From contig OY759723.1 of NCBI GenBank assembly GCA_963662575.1, positions 4,898,001 through 4,962,000 of the forward strand: DNA of 64,000 bases, in the 5' to 3' direction. Both the position numbers and the translations under genes were made by a program. This DNA is from Bin5 sp963662575. Its GTDB lineage: Bacteria; Chloroflexota; Anaerolineae; Caldilineales; Caldilineaceae. Positions within the stretch are counted from its first letter, which is position 1; every line of letters begins with the position of its first letter. Positions 49,311-59,229 of the stretch are shown here, piece after piece. The notes beneath the pieces are model-generated. The model worked only from the letters and a program-made list of their open reading frames with translations. It ran no database searches and was not told the origin of the DNA.

Positions 49311-52300
49311 CTATGCTTTCTCGGCCTCTTCTTGCACCTGCAAGCCAAGGCGATTATTGAGAAGTGCGGCGCCAGCAACGCGCAGGTCGGCATCTGTGAA
49401 ACCGCCGCTCAGAGCCAAGACGGCGGCATATACGGCCCAGCCGGGAAGAATGGCCAGCCATACGTCCACGCCGATCGCGGTCATACCGTAGAGGACGATG
49501 CCCATGGCAACAGCCGAGAGCAGCGGCCGCCAGATCAGGTCCGGCCAGGCAACGACGCCAACGTGGCGGCGGACACGGCGGGCGAAGAGGAGGAGCAAAC
49601 AGACTTCGCTGAAGATGGTCACCACGGCAGCGCCAATGAAGCTGAATACCGGGATCAGGAGGAGGTTGCCTGCCAGGTTGAAAAGGACCCCCAGCACAAA
49701 CGCCTTCGTCAGATAGCGTTGCTGGTCGGCGGCGATGAGTACGTACTGTGTAACGCTGTTGACAAAGCCGATTGGAATGCTCCAGATTATCACCTGCAGA
49801 GCCAGCGCCGACCCCCCTTGAAAATTGAAGCTGACGCAATCCACCTGCCCCAACACGGCACCAATGATGCGGCAGGCAAAGGAAGGTAACTCTATCTGGG
49901 AAGTAGCGGCGACAAATCTCGTTCCGCCGAGAAGAGTAATCAGCGGTACAGCTAATGCTGTGACGGTGACTGCCACTGGTAAGCTGATCAACAGAAGCAA
50001 CCTTACGCTGAGCACATAAGACCGCAGCAGCTCTTCGCCTTTCTTTCTTGCATAGCGGCTCATGAGCGGGAAGAGGGCTAATGTGAATGTACTGGGAACG
50101 ATGTTCAGGCCGTCAACGTATTTGAGAGCGACGCTGTACAGGCCAGCGCTGGCCGCACCGGCAAGAGGGCGCAGAATCCAGATGTCCATGCGCCAGAAAA
50201 CAGTCGCGAGCAGGTGGTTGATCATCAGCGGGCCACTGGTTGCCAGCATTGCCTTCTGAAGCGACCAATCCCACTTCCATTGGGGCTTGAATAGGGCAGA
50301 ACGAACCAACCAAATCAGCCACAGAAGCTGGACTGAATTCACGACAAGAGCCATCCATGCAAGGCCGACTATGCCCCAACCGAGCAGAAGTGCGAGGGCG
50401 CCAAGAGCTGCTTGCAAGAGTGCGATCGCGATGCCAAGACCGGAAGGATACTCCATTTTTTCGAATGCATTGAAGAGGTTGCTGAACGCGTCGGACCAGT
50501 TGGAGACAAGTATAACCAGGCCAAATACTGCAGCTGCCCGCAATTCTGACTGCCCGATGTCATTTCTGAACCAGAAGGCGCCCACTGTCAAGCCCATCAG
50601 GAGCATAGTTCCCACCCAGAGGAAGGTGCGGAGAGCCAACACATTTGTGAGATAACGGCTTGATTGATTTTTGTCGGCGGCTACCTCGCGGTTAAGGAGT
50701 GTGCCTAGTCCATAACGGCTGAAGATTTCGAAAATGCCGTAGACTGCGACAACCCAGGCATATTGACCAGTTCCCACCGGCCCCAGAAGGCGGACGTACA
50801 GCATCGCGTAGACGAAATAGATGGCTCGGTTCGCCAGATTCAGGCCCATAGGCACTACTGAATTCTTGGCAACGGTACGGGCGGCGTTGGCCGTGACCTC
50901 CGGGCGAAAGTAGCGTCCCCAAGCCCACCATAGCAGCAACAAGAGGCCCAACATGGCTGCCAGAAAACTGACATAGAGGCCCAGCTTGAAGCTCATGGGG
51001 CTGTAGGTGAATCTGACCGTCCACTGGCCGCCTTCGGGCAGATAGACGGCGCGGAATGCAGAGTTGGCGCGGTGGATGGTCAACTCTTGCTCGTTATTCT
51101 CATCGCCGCCGAAGGGCCGCAGATAGGCTTTCCAGCCGGGAAAATAGGCGTCGGTAAGGACCAGCCAGCCTCGATCGCTGAGGTTGACGTCGACGAACAC
51201 GGTGTTGGCGGTATACCGGCTGATAGTCGTGTCTGCTGTTTCCGGGCTGGATGGGTTGAGCGCGTTGGCCGCTGCGGGCGGTTCTTCAATGAAAACGGTG
51301 CGACGCAGATTCGCATCCAGCAGCGGCTGATCTGCTGGAGGAAGGACGACAGCTTCTGCTGCAATAAAGGAGCGAGGGAAGGCTTCCAGGTTTTCGTACA
51401 CACGGATCGAGCCTTCATCGTGTACCTTCTCCCACGTGTCCGTATTGGGCACAATCAGTTCAGAAAGGATGTACTTGACGCCCAGAAGGTCCAGCAGCTG
51501 ACTCTCCAGCGCGGCAAATGGATTGCCGCCATTTTCTGACGTGCCCGAAGCATAGATCGGCGCAATTCTGTTGTAGAGCAGTTCGCCGCTTTGGTCGGCG
51601 ATTCGGTTCATCATGCCAACATACTGTTTCGGTATGATGGAATCGTAGCCGCGAATATCCTGCCAACCGTAGTACATGCCGACATTGGCGTTGAAGGTCT
51701 TGCTACCGGGCGCGTCGAAGGTGGTGAACCGGAATGGAGCAAAGCGAATGTTGCCGTCCGAGCCCATGTCTTCTTTCTGATTGATGAACTGCACAACCGG
51801 TGGCACATTTCTCAGGGGTGAAAGCGCTGGGTCGGTAGCAGGATTGAAGGAGCCGTGGGCGCCAAAGAGATCGAGAGCGAGAAGGGCGACGAACGCGAAG
51901 GGAAGTGCGGTCGCAACCCGCATCGCAATAGTTGCATTGCGGGGCTTGGGGTCGTTGACTTCGCTTTCTCTGCTGTCCTCAGATTGCGGCCGAGTGAGCA
52001 GCCACAGAATCAGTCCGCTGGTTACGGCAAAAGCGCCGAAACGGGCCAGTCCCACGCTCTGATAGCCCCAGAACATGCGCCCATCTGCAAATGCCGCTTG
52101 CGCCAAGTCAGAGGCCTCCACGACGCGCTGCGCCAGGTTTACAAATGGTGAAGGCGTGAAATAACTAGCGATTACTGCCAACAGCGCGGCCAGTCCGGCT
52201 GCAAGAGACGAGAGCGCGAGAATTGCGACAACCCATTTGAACTGGATTTGGATTCGCCCAATAGCAATCGAGCGGCTGATGCCAGCCGGCACGCGCAGAG

Positions 52301-53789
52301 ATAGCGCCTGTTCCAAGCCTATACCGCCCAATACTGCCATCGCCAGTGTGAAAGGAAAGACCCACCGGAAGGGGCTGTGAAGCTGGTCCCAGCCTGGCAG
52401 GCCGTAGAACAGGACGGCGTAGAGGGGCGTGCCGAACGCGAAGAGTAAGGAGACCAGCGCCAACAAGGCGAAGAGAATAGTGGGCGCACGCAGCTGGCGG
52501 TGCGCGGCGACCAATTGGGCGGAATTCTGGTCTCCGGCGCGGTCGTTCACACGCGCCAACGAGACTGCCACGGCCAGCGCGGCAAGCAGCCATGTGCCGA
52601 TCCCGACGTAGTTGCCGCCCTCTACATAGTTCTTGATGCCCCAGAAGATGGTGTTATTGGGCTCTCCCAACCAGTTGAGCACGGCCGGTTGCCAGCGCAG
52701 AGCCCACAGATCGAACCAGTGATGATGGCTGGGGTTGCCGAAAATGTCGGGGAGAAAGAATGTAAGAATGTGGCGGTCGGGCCAGGCCCAACCGACCACC
52801 TGCTGGTAGGAGGCTGAGCCTTCACGGAAGTTCTGTTGCACTAGTTCCAGGAGTGGCAGGATCTGCACTGCCCCGGCAGCTAGGCCGAGTAGCGCGGCCA
52901 GGAGTATCCAGCCGGCAGTTTTCGCTACCGCCTGTAGTGATTGCAGTCCAGTCCGCTCAGGGCGCGATTGGCTTGTTGACGGCCTCTCCACGCCTTTATC
53001 CTGGCTGCGGGAAAATATTTTTCGCCACGCTATCAGCAGCCTGGCTGCCGTGAATATGCCTGCTACCAGAAGAGTGTAGTACAGGAACTCAGGGTGGCCG
53101 GCCAGGGCGACCAGGCCGACGACTGCGGCGGCGGACACTACATATGGTATGGGGCGAAAGCCGGCAACCCCTTTCTCCTCCTGCTTCCGGATTACTTTCT
53201 CGATGATGGCCAGTAGCAAGGGGAGCCAGGTAGCAGCGGCGATGACCATAGTAAAGACGACGCTGACGACCAGAAAACCACTGAACTGAAATGCGACGCC
53301 GCTGAACAGTGCGGCTACGGGGCGCAACTTCAGTACGCGTCCCAACAAATAGGCGTTGACTCCGGCGATGGCCAACTGGATTGCCGTGAACCAGCCATAG
53401 GCGGCTTCGATGGGAAGAAGGTAGAAGAGGACGCTCAGGGGGTAGGCGGCGCTGGACTGGCCAGCGGCGAAGAAGGGTGCGCCTGAAAAGAGCTGTGGGT
53501 TCCAAAGAGGCAGCTCGAGCTGTTGCAGGGTTCGGCGCACATGCAGTTTCCAGACTGCGTTTTCCAGCACCAGATCGCTAAGCAAACCGTTGTGCGGGGA
53601 GATATCCGGTTGGAGCGTGCGCCAAGGCTCGAATTGATAGAGGTTGTCGTAAGGAAGCAGGGTCTTGCCGGTAAAAAGAACAGGGCCGAACCAGATCAGG
53701 GGTAGGACAGTGAGAATGGCGAGGGAGAGCAGATCGGTGCGGAATCTGTGTAGCCGGTGCATAGTATCGGCGTGTCCGATTGGCGGCAT
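49311..53789 (-). CDS. Fusion of YfhO-like membrane protein and oligosaccharide flippase
   Basis: One continuous 1492-aa frame. Residues about 10-950 are a YfhO/GT-C-like polytopic protein: LPYDNLYQFEPWRTLQPD, LWNPQLFSGAPFFAAGQSS (both near the N-terminus), a large extracytoplasmic part and the end SDRGWLVLTDAYFPGWKAYL. From about residue 965, VTANAARTVAKNSVVPMGLN opens a Wzx/MurJ-like flippase of about 12 hydrophobic segments. These are normally separate proteins. The ATG directly follows the stop of the upstream glycosyltransferase gene (TAGATG), so they are coupled. Probable role: lipid-linked glycan glycosylation and export. Confidence 0.85.
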   Translation of the reverse strand: MPPIGHADTMHRLHRFRTDLLSLAILTVLPLIWFGPVLFTGKTLLPYDNLYQFEPWRTLQPDISPHNGLLSDLVLENAVWKLHVRRTLQQLELPLWNPQLFSGAPFFAAGQSSAAYPLSVLFYLLPIEAAYGWFTAIQLAIAGVNAYLLGRVLKLRPVAALFSGVAFQFSGFLVVSVVFTMVIAAATWLPLLLAIIEKVIRKQEEKGVAGFRPIPYVVSAAAVVGLVALAGHPEFLYYTLLVAGIFTAARLLIAWRKIFSRSQDKGVERPSTSQSRPERTGLQSLQAVAKTAGWILLAALLGLAAGAVQILPLLELVQQNFREGSASYQQVVGWAWPDRHILTFFLPDIFGNPSHHHWFDLWALRWQPAVLNWLGEPNNTIFWGIKNYVEGGNYVGIGTWLLAALAVAVSLARVNDRAGDQNSAQLVAAHRQLRAPTILFALLALVSLLFAFGTPLYAVLFYGLPGWDQLHSPFRWVFPFTLAMAVLGGIGLEQALSLRVPAGISRSIAIGRIQIQFKWVVAILALSSLAAGLAALLAVIASYFTPSPFVNLAQRVVEASDLAQAAFADGRMFWGYQSVGLARFGAFAVTSGLILWLLTRPQSEDSRESEVNDPKPRNATIAMRVATALPFAFVALLALDLFGAHGSFNPATDPALSPLRNVPPVVQFINQKEDMGSDGNIRFAPFRFTTFDAPGSKTFNANVGMYYGWQDIRGYDSIIPKQYVGMMNRIADQSGELLYNRIAPIYASGTSENGGNPFAALESQLLDLLGVKYILSELIVPNTDTWEKVHDEGSIRVYENLEAFPRSFIAAEAVVLPPADQPLLDANLRRTVFIEEPPAAANALNPSSPETADTTISRYTANTVFVDVNLSDRGWLVLTDAYFPGWKAYLRPFGGDENNEQELTIHRANSAFRAVYLPEGGQWTVRFTYSPMSFKLGLYVSFLAAMLGLLLLLWWAWGRYFRPEVTANAARTVAKNSVVPMGLNLANRAIYFVYAMLYVRLLGPVGTGQYAWVVAVYGIFEIFSRYGLGTLLNREVAADKNQSSRYLTNVLALRTFLWVGTMLLMGLTVGAFWFRNDIGQSELRAAAVFGLVILVSNWSDAFSNLFNAFEKMEYPSGLGIAIALLQAALGALALLLGWGIVGLAWMALVVNSVQLLWLIWLVRSALFKPQWKWDWSLQKAMLATSGPLMINHLLATVFWRMDIWILRPLAGAASAGLYSVALKYVDGLNIVPSTFTLALFPLMSRYARKKGEELLRSYVLSVRLLLLISLPVAVTVTALAVPLITLLGGTRFVAATSQIELPSFACRIIGAVLGQVDCVSFNFQGGSALALQVIIWSIPIGFVNSVTQYVLIAADQQRYLTKAFVLGVLFNLAGNLLLIPVFSFIGAAVVTIFSEVCLLLLFARRVRRHVGVVAWPDLIWRPLLSAVAMGIVLYGMTAIGVDVWLAILPGWAVYAAVLALSGGFTDADLRVAGAALLNNRLGLQVQEEAEKA

Positions 53790-54746
53790 CTAGCGGTGGG
53801 CAGCAGGCCGCCCACTGCCCATGGTCGGCCGAGGATGCGTGAGTTGTCCTCTGTTTCCTGAAACTCGCTTGCGATGCCGCCACAGCAGTTCCCACACGCG
53901 CCAGATCGATTCCAGTTTGACCGAAACATCCATTTTGCTTTGACCAACGCGCCGATCCTCGAAGTGAATTGGGAGTTCAATGATGTGAAAGCCCAGCTTC
54001 TCGCTGAGGTATGCCATCTCTACTTGAAAAATGTAGCCATTACTTCTGATGGAATCCAGCTGAATCTCCTGAAGCGCGGTTCGTTGCCACAGTTTAAAAC
54101 CGGCTGTCATGTCGCGAACGCGAATTTTCAATACGGTGCTGCAATAGATGTTGGCTAAGCGGCTGAGCAAACTCCGCCACCAATTCCATTTGTCGTCTAA
54201 AGTTCCGCCGGGCACGTAGCGGCTGCCGACCACGACATCCATGCCGGTGGCGTACATTACGGCGAGCATCTGCGCGATATACGAGGGGCTGTGGCTGAAG
54301 TCGGCATCCATTTGTACTACGAAATCTGCGCCTTCGGAAAGCACGCGCTGGAATCCTTCCACATAGGCGGTGCCTAGTCCGCCTTTTCCGGGGCGATGAA
54401 TAACCGCCATACGCGGGCGGATCTGATTGTGGCGTAGCGCCAACTCTTCGGCGAGATCGCCGGTACCGTCCGGGGAGTTATCGTCGACGATCACCAGCCG
54501 CAGGTTGGTCAGGGGCAGATTGAACAAGGCATCGACCAATTCTTCCAGATTCTTGGCCTCGTTGTAGGTAGGCACGACGACAGTAAGGAATGCCTGTTGC
54601 CATTGGGAAGAGTCGAAGACTGGACGCCGCGGGGAAGAGAAATGTTTCTGGTCCGCTGACGGCGAACCGTTCGGGGAACCGGCTGGCGTCGATCCTTCTG
54701 GCGGGGAAACGCTCTGCGATTCCGGTTGGCTGTGGGGAAGGTTCAT
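53790..54746 (-). CDS. Dolichyl/polyprenyl-phosphate mannose synthase-like GT2
   Basis: A 318-aa GT2 enzyme of the Dpm1/polyprenol monophosphomannose synthase type, which moves a sugar from a nucleotide donor to a polyprenyl phosphate. The catalytic core shows TVVVPTYNEAKNLEELVDAL, VDDNSPDGTGDLAEEL, KGGLGTAYVEGFQRVL and VQMDADFSHSP (DxD-like). The C-terminal part VELPIHFEDRRVGQSKM-like (seen as LPIHFEDRRVGQSKMD) is characteristic. No C-terminal membrane domain. It supplies a sugar donor that the downstream fusion protein may use. Confidence 0.92.
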   Translation of the reverse strand: MNLPHSQPESQSVSPPEGSTPAGSPNGSPSADQKHFSSPRRPVFDSSQWQQAFLTVVVPTYNEAKNLEELVDALFNLPLTNLRLVIVDDNSPDGTGDLAEELALRHNQIRPRMAVIHRPGKGGLGTAYVEGFQRVLSEGADFVVQMDADFSHSPSYIAQMLAVMYATGMDVVVGSRYVPGGTLDDKWNWWRSLLSRLANIYCSTVLKIRVRDMTAGFKLWQRTALQEIQLDSIRSNGYIFQVEMAYLSEKLGFHIIELPIHFEDRRVGQSKMDVSVKLESIWRVWELLWRHRKRVSGNRGQLTHPRPTMGSGRPAAHR

Positions 54747-55049
54747 ATTGCGGTTTCAGTAGATATAGAAGAGGGCCACGTTTACCCTACGAACCCTTAA
54801 CAGTTCACCTTCGAGTCGGCTATAAGGGCCGGAAGAACGACGTTAATTACAACACAACTGTTGTCAATGCGCCACAACATCGATATACTGAAAACGGAAA
54901 AGAGTGTGCATATCACCACAAACTGTTTCGGCGGCCAGACCTGGGCCGCCGATCACTTCCTTATCGGCCCGAGTCAGCCGGGACAGTTGCCCATTCGAAA
55001 AACAGGGGCAAATCCAGAGACGATCAACGCCGGAAGGTCAAATAGCAAG

Positions 55050-56168
55050 ATGGATAACCATTCTCAGTCCGAAATGTATATCAAGAGGGCCCAACCAAGG
55101 GGAGGTTTCCTCCTGTGGTTGTTTCCGATACTGTGTCTGTTTGCATTGGCTGCGTGCGTACCGATTCCAGCCGAAGACCCGAATTTGGTGGTCACAGAGG
55201 AAATCGTGATCGTGGAGGAGGAGGACCCATTTCCGCCAGGGGTCGTGCCCCTCATTGTAGGCAGCGTCGACAACGATTCAATGGAAAGCGAGGGGGATGA
55301 TGCCGAGGCTAACGACATCACTGATACGGCGACATTGCGAATCAGGAGGCCCAAGGCCAACATTCGCAGCGGGCCAAGCATTGATTTTCAGGTAGTGGCC
55401 AAGGCCGTGGAAGGAGATACGTTCACTACTTCCGGCCAGACTGAAGAAGGTTGGTGGCGAATCTGCTGTTTCGAAGGCGCTGGCGAAGGTGCTGGCGATG
55501 TCGAAGGTGAAGACACACAGACGGCCTGGATTTCACAGATAGTGGTGACGCCCAACGCCGCGGCCGAGGCACTTCCGACTTTGTTTCCACTGTTTCCTGA
55601 GGATCTGGCGGCTTCCTGGAATGTCCAATATGAATGCGGCTCGAGGCGCTGCGCCGTAAATGAGTGTGCCGCCGTCTCCAGGACGGAAATCAATGAAAGA
55701 CGCGACCTGCGCTGGTTGGAGATCAATCGCATCGTCACCTGGGAGGAGGCTTGCGGCGAAGATTCCACCTGGCCGCATCAGCTCGACCGCATCGAGGGAA
55801 CTGAGCGCTATCCAAACTCGACCGGTCTGTTCTTTTTCAACTACTGGCTAGGTCCCCGCCCGGGCAATGCCAACGCTCTCTTCCATCTGGAAACCGGAGA
55901 AGAGATACAGGTCTGGTGCAGCGATGAGCAGCAAGCGGAAGTCGCAGAAGAGAGTGGTTGGACGACGGTCTATAATGGACAGACTTGCCATGACGTTCGC
56001 ACGGGAATGCTGGTATCCATGCAGTATACCAAGCGCTGGTTTTTCACCGGCGAATTCGAGGGTGATCGATACGACCGTGCCTATTTCGGCGATTTCGAAA
56101 TCTATAAGGTGAAATTGGACCAGACGAACGCGTTGCTCGCAATTGTCAATGCAAGAGCGGCTGAGTAA
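55050..56168 (+). CDS. SH3b-domain lipoprotein
   Basis: A 372-aa exported lipoprotein. From MDNHSQSEMYIKRAQPR the signal LLWLFPILCLFALAAC ends in a lipobox. An acidic linker leads to a bacterial SH3 domain (TLRIRRPKANIRSGPSIDFQ, quoted to 20, then GWWRICC) which often binds cell-wall material. The remaining 200 residues are Cys-rich and beta-like (CGSRRCAVNECAAVSRTEIN, quoted to 20) with no recognised domain. The frame is open 63 codons upstream, but the signal peptide supports this start. Confidence 0.78.
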   Translation: MDNHSQSEMYIKRAQPRGGFLLWLFPILCLFALAACVPIPAEDPNLVVTEEIVIVEEEDPFPPGVVPLIVGSVDNDSMESEGDDAEANDITDTATLRIRRPKANIRSGPSIDFQVVAKAVEGDTFTTSGQTEEGWWRICCFEGAGEGAGDVEGEDTQTAWISQIVVTPNAAAEALPTLFPLFPEDLAASWNVQYECGSRRCAVNECAAVSRTEINERRDLRWLEINRIVTWEEACGEDSTWPHQLDRIEGTERYPNSTGLFFFNYWLGPRPGNANALFHLETGEEIQVWCSDEQQAEVAEESGWTTVYNGQTCHDVRTGMLVSMQYTKRWFFTGEFEGDRYDRAYFGDFEIYKVKLDQTNALLAIVNARAAE

Positions 56169-56285
56169 AGCGCTGAAGAGCTTCTAAGGGGAGGTTTATT
56201 GCTGTAGGCGCGTATTGTTTTCTTTCTCTCGCAGCTCGGACATCACCAACCTGGACAGACCGACACGCGCGGGCCGACCACCTGA

Positions 56286-57629
56286 TCAGGCGACGGGACT
56301 AAACTCCAACTGTTCAAGGCATTTTTCCAACTCCAGCCTCGCTCTATCTGCATAGGCGGCGTAGCGTTGACGCTTGTTGCGAACGCGCTCCTGTAGAGGA
56401 GGCAGCAGTCCCATATTGGCCTTCATAGGTTGAAAGTCGTCTGCCGAGGCATGGGTGATATAGTGAAACAGAGCGCCGGACATTGTAGCAGGCGGCAACT
56501 GGATGAGCGGTTCCTCTTCCAGAAGGCGCGCCATGTTTATGCCGGCCAGTAGCCCACCCAGCGCGCTGCCAACATACCCTTCCGTGCCGGTAATCTGTCC
56601 GGCGAAAAAGAGTTCATCCCTACCTTTGAATTGGAGAGTCGGCCTTAGCAGGGTCGGGCTGTTGATAAAGGTGTTGCGATGCATCTGTCCCAGGCGCACG
56701 AATTCTGCATCCTGCAGCCCGGGGATCATCCGCAGAACTTCGGCCTGCGCGCCCCACTTTACATTTGTCTGAAAGCCGACAAGATTGTATAGCGTGCCGG
56801 CGACATTGTCCTGCCGGAGTTGGACTACGGCGAAAGGGCGCTGTCCCGTGCTGGGATCATGCAGGCCAACCGGCCGCATCGGCCCAAATGCCAAGGCGTC
56901 CCTGCCCCTCTGCGCCAGCGCTTCAACCGGCATACATCCTTCAAAGTAGCGCTCAAGTTCTTTGTCGGCGCCCGAAAGTTCAAGTTTGGGCGCGGCCAGC
57001 AGCGCGTCGACGAAGGCCTCGTATTCGTTCTGGTTGAGTGGGCAGTTCAGATAATCGCCGTCATCTGTACCTTCGCTGCCGGCCTTGTCCCAACGGTTGC
57101 GTCGAAACGCGATCGACCTGTCTATACTCTCATAGGTGACGATCGGCGCCATGGCATCGTAGAAGTATAGATAGGGCCCGGTAAGGGACTGGACGGCTCG
57201 GGTCAGCGCATCGCTGGTCAGAGGGCCGGTCGCCAAAATCGTCGGCCCATCGGGTATGGCCGTCATTTCCTGGCGTACCAATTCGATCTGCGGATGCGAG
57301 GCGATGCGGGTTGTGATTTCCTCGGCAAACTCATCTCTGCCCACTGCAAGCGCCTGCCCGGCGGGCAGTGCGTGTTTGAATGCAGTACGAATGACAAAGC
57401 TGCCCAGACTTTTCATCTCGTTTTTGAGAATACCCAAGGCGCGGTCGGGCAGCGTGCTGCCCATCGAATTTGAACAGACAAGTTCGGCCAACCGGTCGGT
57501 AACGTGGGCAGGGGTCGGACGTACGGGGCGCATCTCGTACAGCCTGACAGGAATGCCCCGCTGCGCCAGCTGCCAGGCAGCTTCCGTACCTGCCAACCCC
57601 CCTCCCACCACTGTAACTGTTTTGCTCAT
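56286..57629 (-). CDS. trmFO: Folate-dependent tRNA (m5U54) methyltransferase TrmFO
   Basis: A 447-aa flavoprotein that methylates U54 of tRNA using methylene-THF. The N-terminal FAD loop is VVGGGLAGTEAAWQLAQRG, followed by LYEMRPVRPTPAH, ELVCSNSMGS and later FFAGQITGTEGYVGSALGGL. The family Cys in VCSNS and YFEGCMPVE is present. Length is normal. It diverges from the pyrimidine phosphorylase gene across 175 bp. Confidence 0.96.
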   Translation of the reverse strand: MSKTVTVVGGGLAGTEAAWQLAQRGIPVRLYEMRPVRPTPAHVTDRLAELVCSNSMGSTLPDRALGILKNEMKSLGSFVIRTAFKHALPAGQALAVGRDEFAEEITTRIASHPQIELVRQEMTAIPDGPTILATGPLTSDALTRAVQSLTGPYLYFYDAMAPIVTYESIDRSIAFRRNRWDKAGSEGTDDGDYLNCPLNQNEYEAFVDALLAAPKLELSGADKELERYFEGCMPVEALAQRGRDALAFGPMRPVGLHDPSTGQRPFAVVQLRQDNVAGTLYNLVGFQTNVKWGAQAEVLRMIPGLQDAEFVRLGQMHRNTFINSPTLLRPTLQFKGRDELFFAGQITGTEGYVGSALGGLLAGINMARLLEEEPLIQLPPATMSGALFHYITHASADDFQPMKANMGLLPPLQERVRNKRQRYAAYADRARLELEKCLEQLEFSPVA

Positions 57630-57804
57630 ATTTTGCTCTGGAAGGATAATTGAAGTCCGCGCCCCATACTGGGAATGAACGCGTCGAGGGACGGTTGGCT
57701 TGCGCCACTCTTATTATGGACGCAAGTGAATGCCGGCGACGCAGGCGCCACTATAGCATTTTGCCAGTTTACCACCAACGGGTACAGCACCAAAGAAAAT
57801 AAAG

Positions 57805-59229
57805 ATGAACGTTGTCGATTTGATCACAAAGAAGCGGGACGGCGGCGAGCACTCGGCCGATGAGTTACAATTCCTGATGGAGGGAATCGTTCAAGGGACA
57901 GTTCCCGATTATCAGATCGCGGCATGGGCGATGGCAGTCTACTTTCAAGGGATGACTGCGGCCGAGTCGACCGCGCTCACGCTGGCAATGGCCGCCAGCG
58001 GCGAGACGCTGGACCTGCAGGGCCTGGCCAATTCGGACAAGCTGATCGTGGACAAACATTCCAGCGGCGGCGTCGGCGACAAAACCACCCTGACAGTCGG
58101 GCCTATAGTGGCAGCCTGCGGATTGCCGGTAGGCAAAATGAGCGGTCGCGGACTAAGTTTTTCCGGGGGCACGATCGACAAATTGGAGGGCATCCCCGGC
58201 TGGAGCGCCAGCTTGAGCGCTGAGCACTTTCGGCGCCAGCTCCGGGAAGTGGGATTGGTGGTGGCGGCGCAGACGGCCACGCTGGCGCCGGCAGATCAGA
58301 TGCTCTATGCATTACGGGATGTCACCGGCACCGTGCCCAGTTTGCCGCTCATTGCCGGCAGCATCATGAGCAAAAAGCTGGCTGCCGGCGCGGACGCCAT
58401 CGTCCTGGACGTAAAATGCGGACGCGGCGCCTTTATGGAAACACTGCCCCAGGCCAGAGAACTGGCACATCTGATGGTCTCGATTGGACAAGGCGCCGGC
58501 CGCAGAGTGACGGCGCTGGTTACGGCGATGGATCAGCCTTTAGGGCAGGCTGTCGGCAACATCCTTGAAGTGCAGGAGGCGATTGATACGCTGCACGGAC
58601 GCGGGCCGGGCGACTTTCAGCAGTTGACCCAGGAAGTGGCATCCGAAATGTTGCTGTTGGGCGATCCGCAACTCCATTCCGAACAGGAGGTTAAAGGAGA
58701 AGAGGCCGCGCGTGACACGGCCAGGCACAGGGTGCAAGAGGCCATCGACTCTGGGACGGCTTTTGCTACGTTTGTAGAATTCGTCGGAGCCCAGGGAGGT
58801 GATACGACAGTTGTCACTGATCCGGAGCGGCTGGCGGCAGCGCCAGTCAGGCTGGAACTGCAAGCCAAGCGCGGGGGGTTTATCGATGAAGTCGATGCAC
58901 GGGCAATCGGCCTTGCGGTTGTTGCGCTGGGCGGCGGCCGGCAAAAGAAGGGGGACGCTATCGACCACCGCGTGGGCGTGATTTTGGCGAAAAAGGTGGG
59001 CGAGAGAGTTGACCCAGGCGATACCTTGTGTACGGTTCACGCCGCAGACGCAACGGCCGCCAGAAGCGCGGCTGCCCCCGTTGAGGCTGCTTTCCGTTAT
59101 GCTGACGGGCCGCTTTCAGCCGCTGAGAAGATGGGAGAAGGAACTAAAGGGGAGGAAATCGGCAGTGCGGGCGCTTCGGTAAGAGGCACAGCGGGAGGGT
59201 CGATAGTTCTGGATCGTATTACCAGTTGA
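57805..59229 (+). CDS. Pyrimidine-nucleoside (thymidine) phosphorylase
   Basis: A 474-aa enzyme that cleaves pyrimidine nucleosides with phosphate. It has WAMAVYFQGMTAAESTALTL, the phosphate-binding KHSSGGVGDKTTL, KMSGRGLSFSGGTIDKLEGI (quoted to 20) and RDVTGTVPSLPLIAGSIMSK (quoted to 20), then a normal C-terminal domain (HRVGVILAKKVGERVDPGDT). KHSSGGVGDK is shared by Pdp and DeoA. It overlaps the 3' end of the convergent glycosyltransferase by 11 bp. Confidence 0.95.
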   Translation: MNVVDLITKKRDGGEHSADELQFLMEGIVQGTVPDYQIAAWAMAVYFQGMTAAESTALTLAMAASGETLDLQGLANSDKLIVDKHSSGGVGDKTTLTVGPIVAACGLPVGKMSGRGLSFSGGTIDKLEGIPGWSASLSAEHFRRQLREVGLVVAAQTATLAPADQMLYALRDVTGTVPSLPLIAGSIMSKKLAAGADAIVLDVKCGRGAFMETLPQARELAHLMVSIGQGAGRRVTALVTAMDQPLGQAVGNILEVQEAIDTLHGRGPGDFQQLTQEVASEMLLLGDPQLHSEQEVKGEEAARDTARHRVQEAIDSGTAFATFVEFVGAQGGDTTVVTDPERLAAAPVRLELQAKRGGFIDEVDARAIGLAVVALGGGRQKKGDAIDHRVGVILAKKVGERVDPGDTLCTVHAADATAARSAAAPVEAAFRYADGPLSAAEKMGEGTKGEEIGSAGASVRGTAGGSIVLDRITS

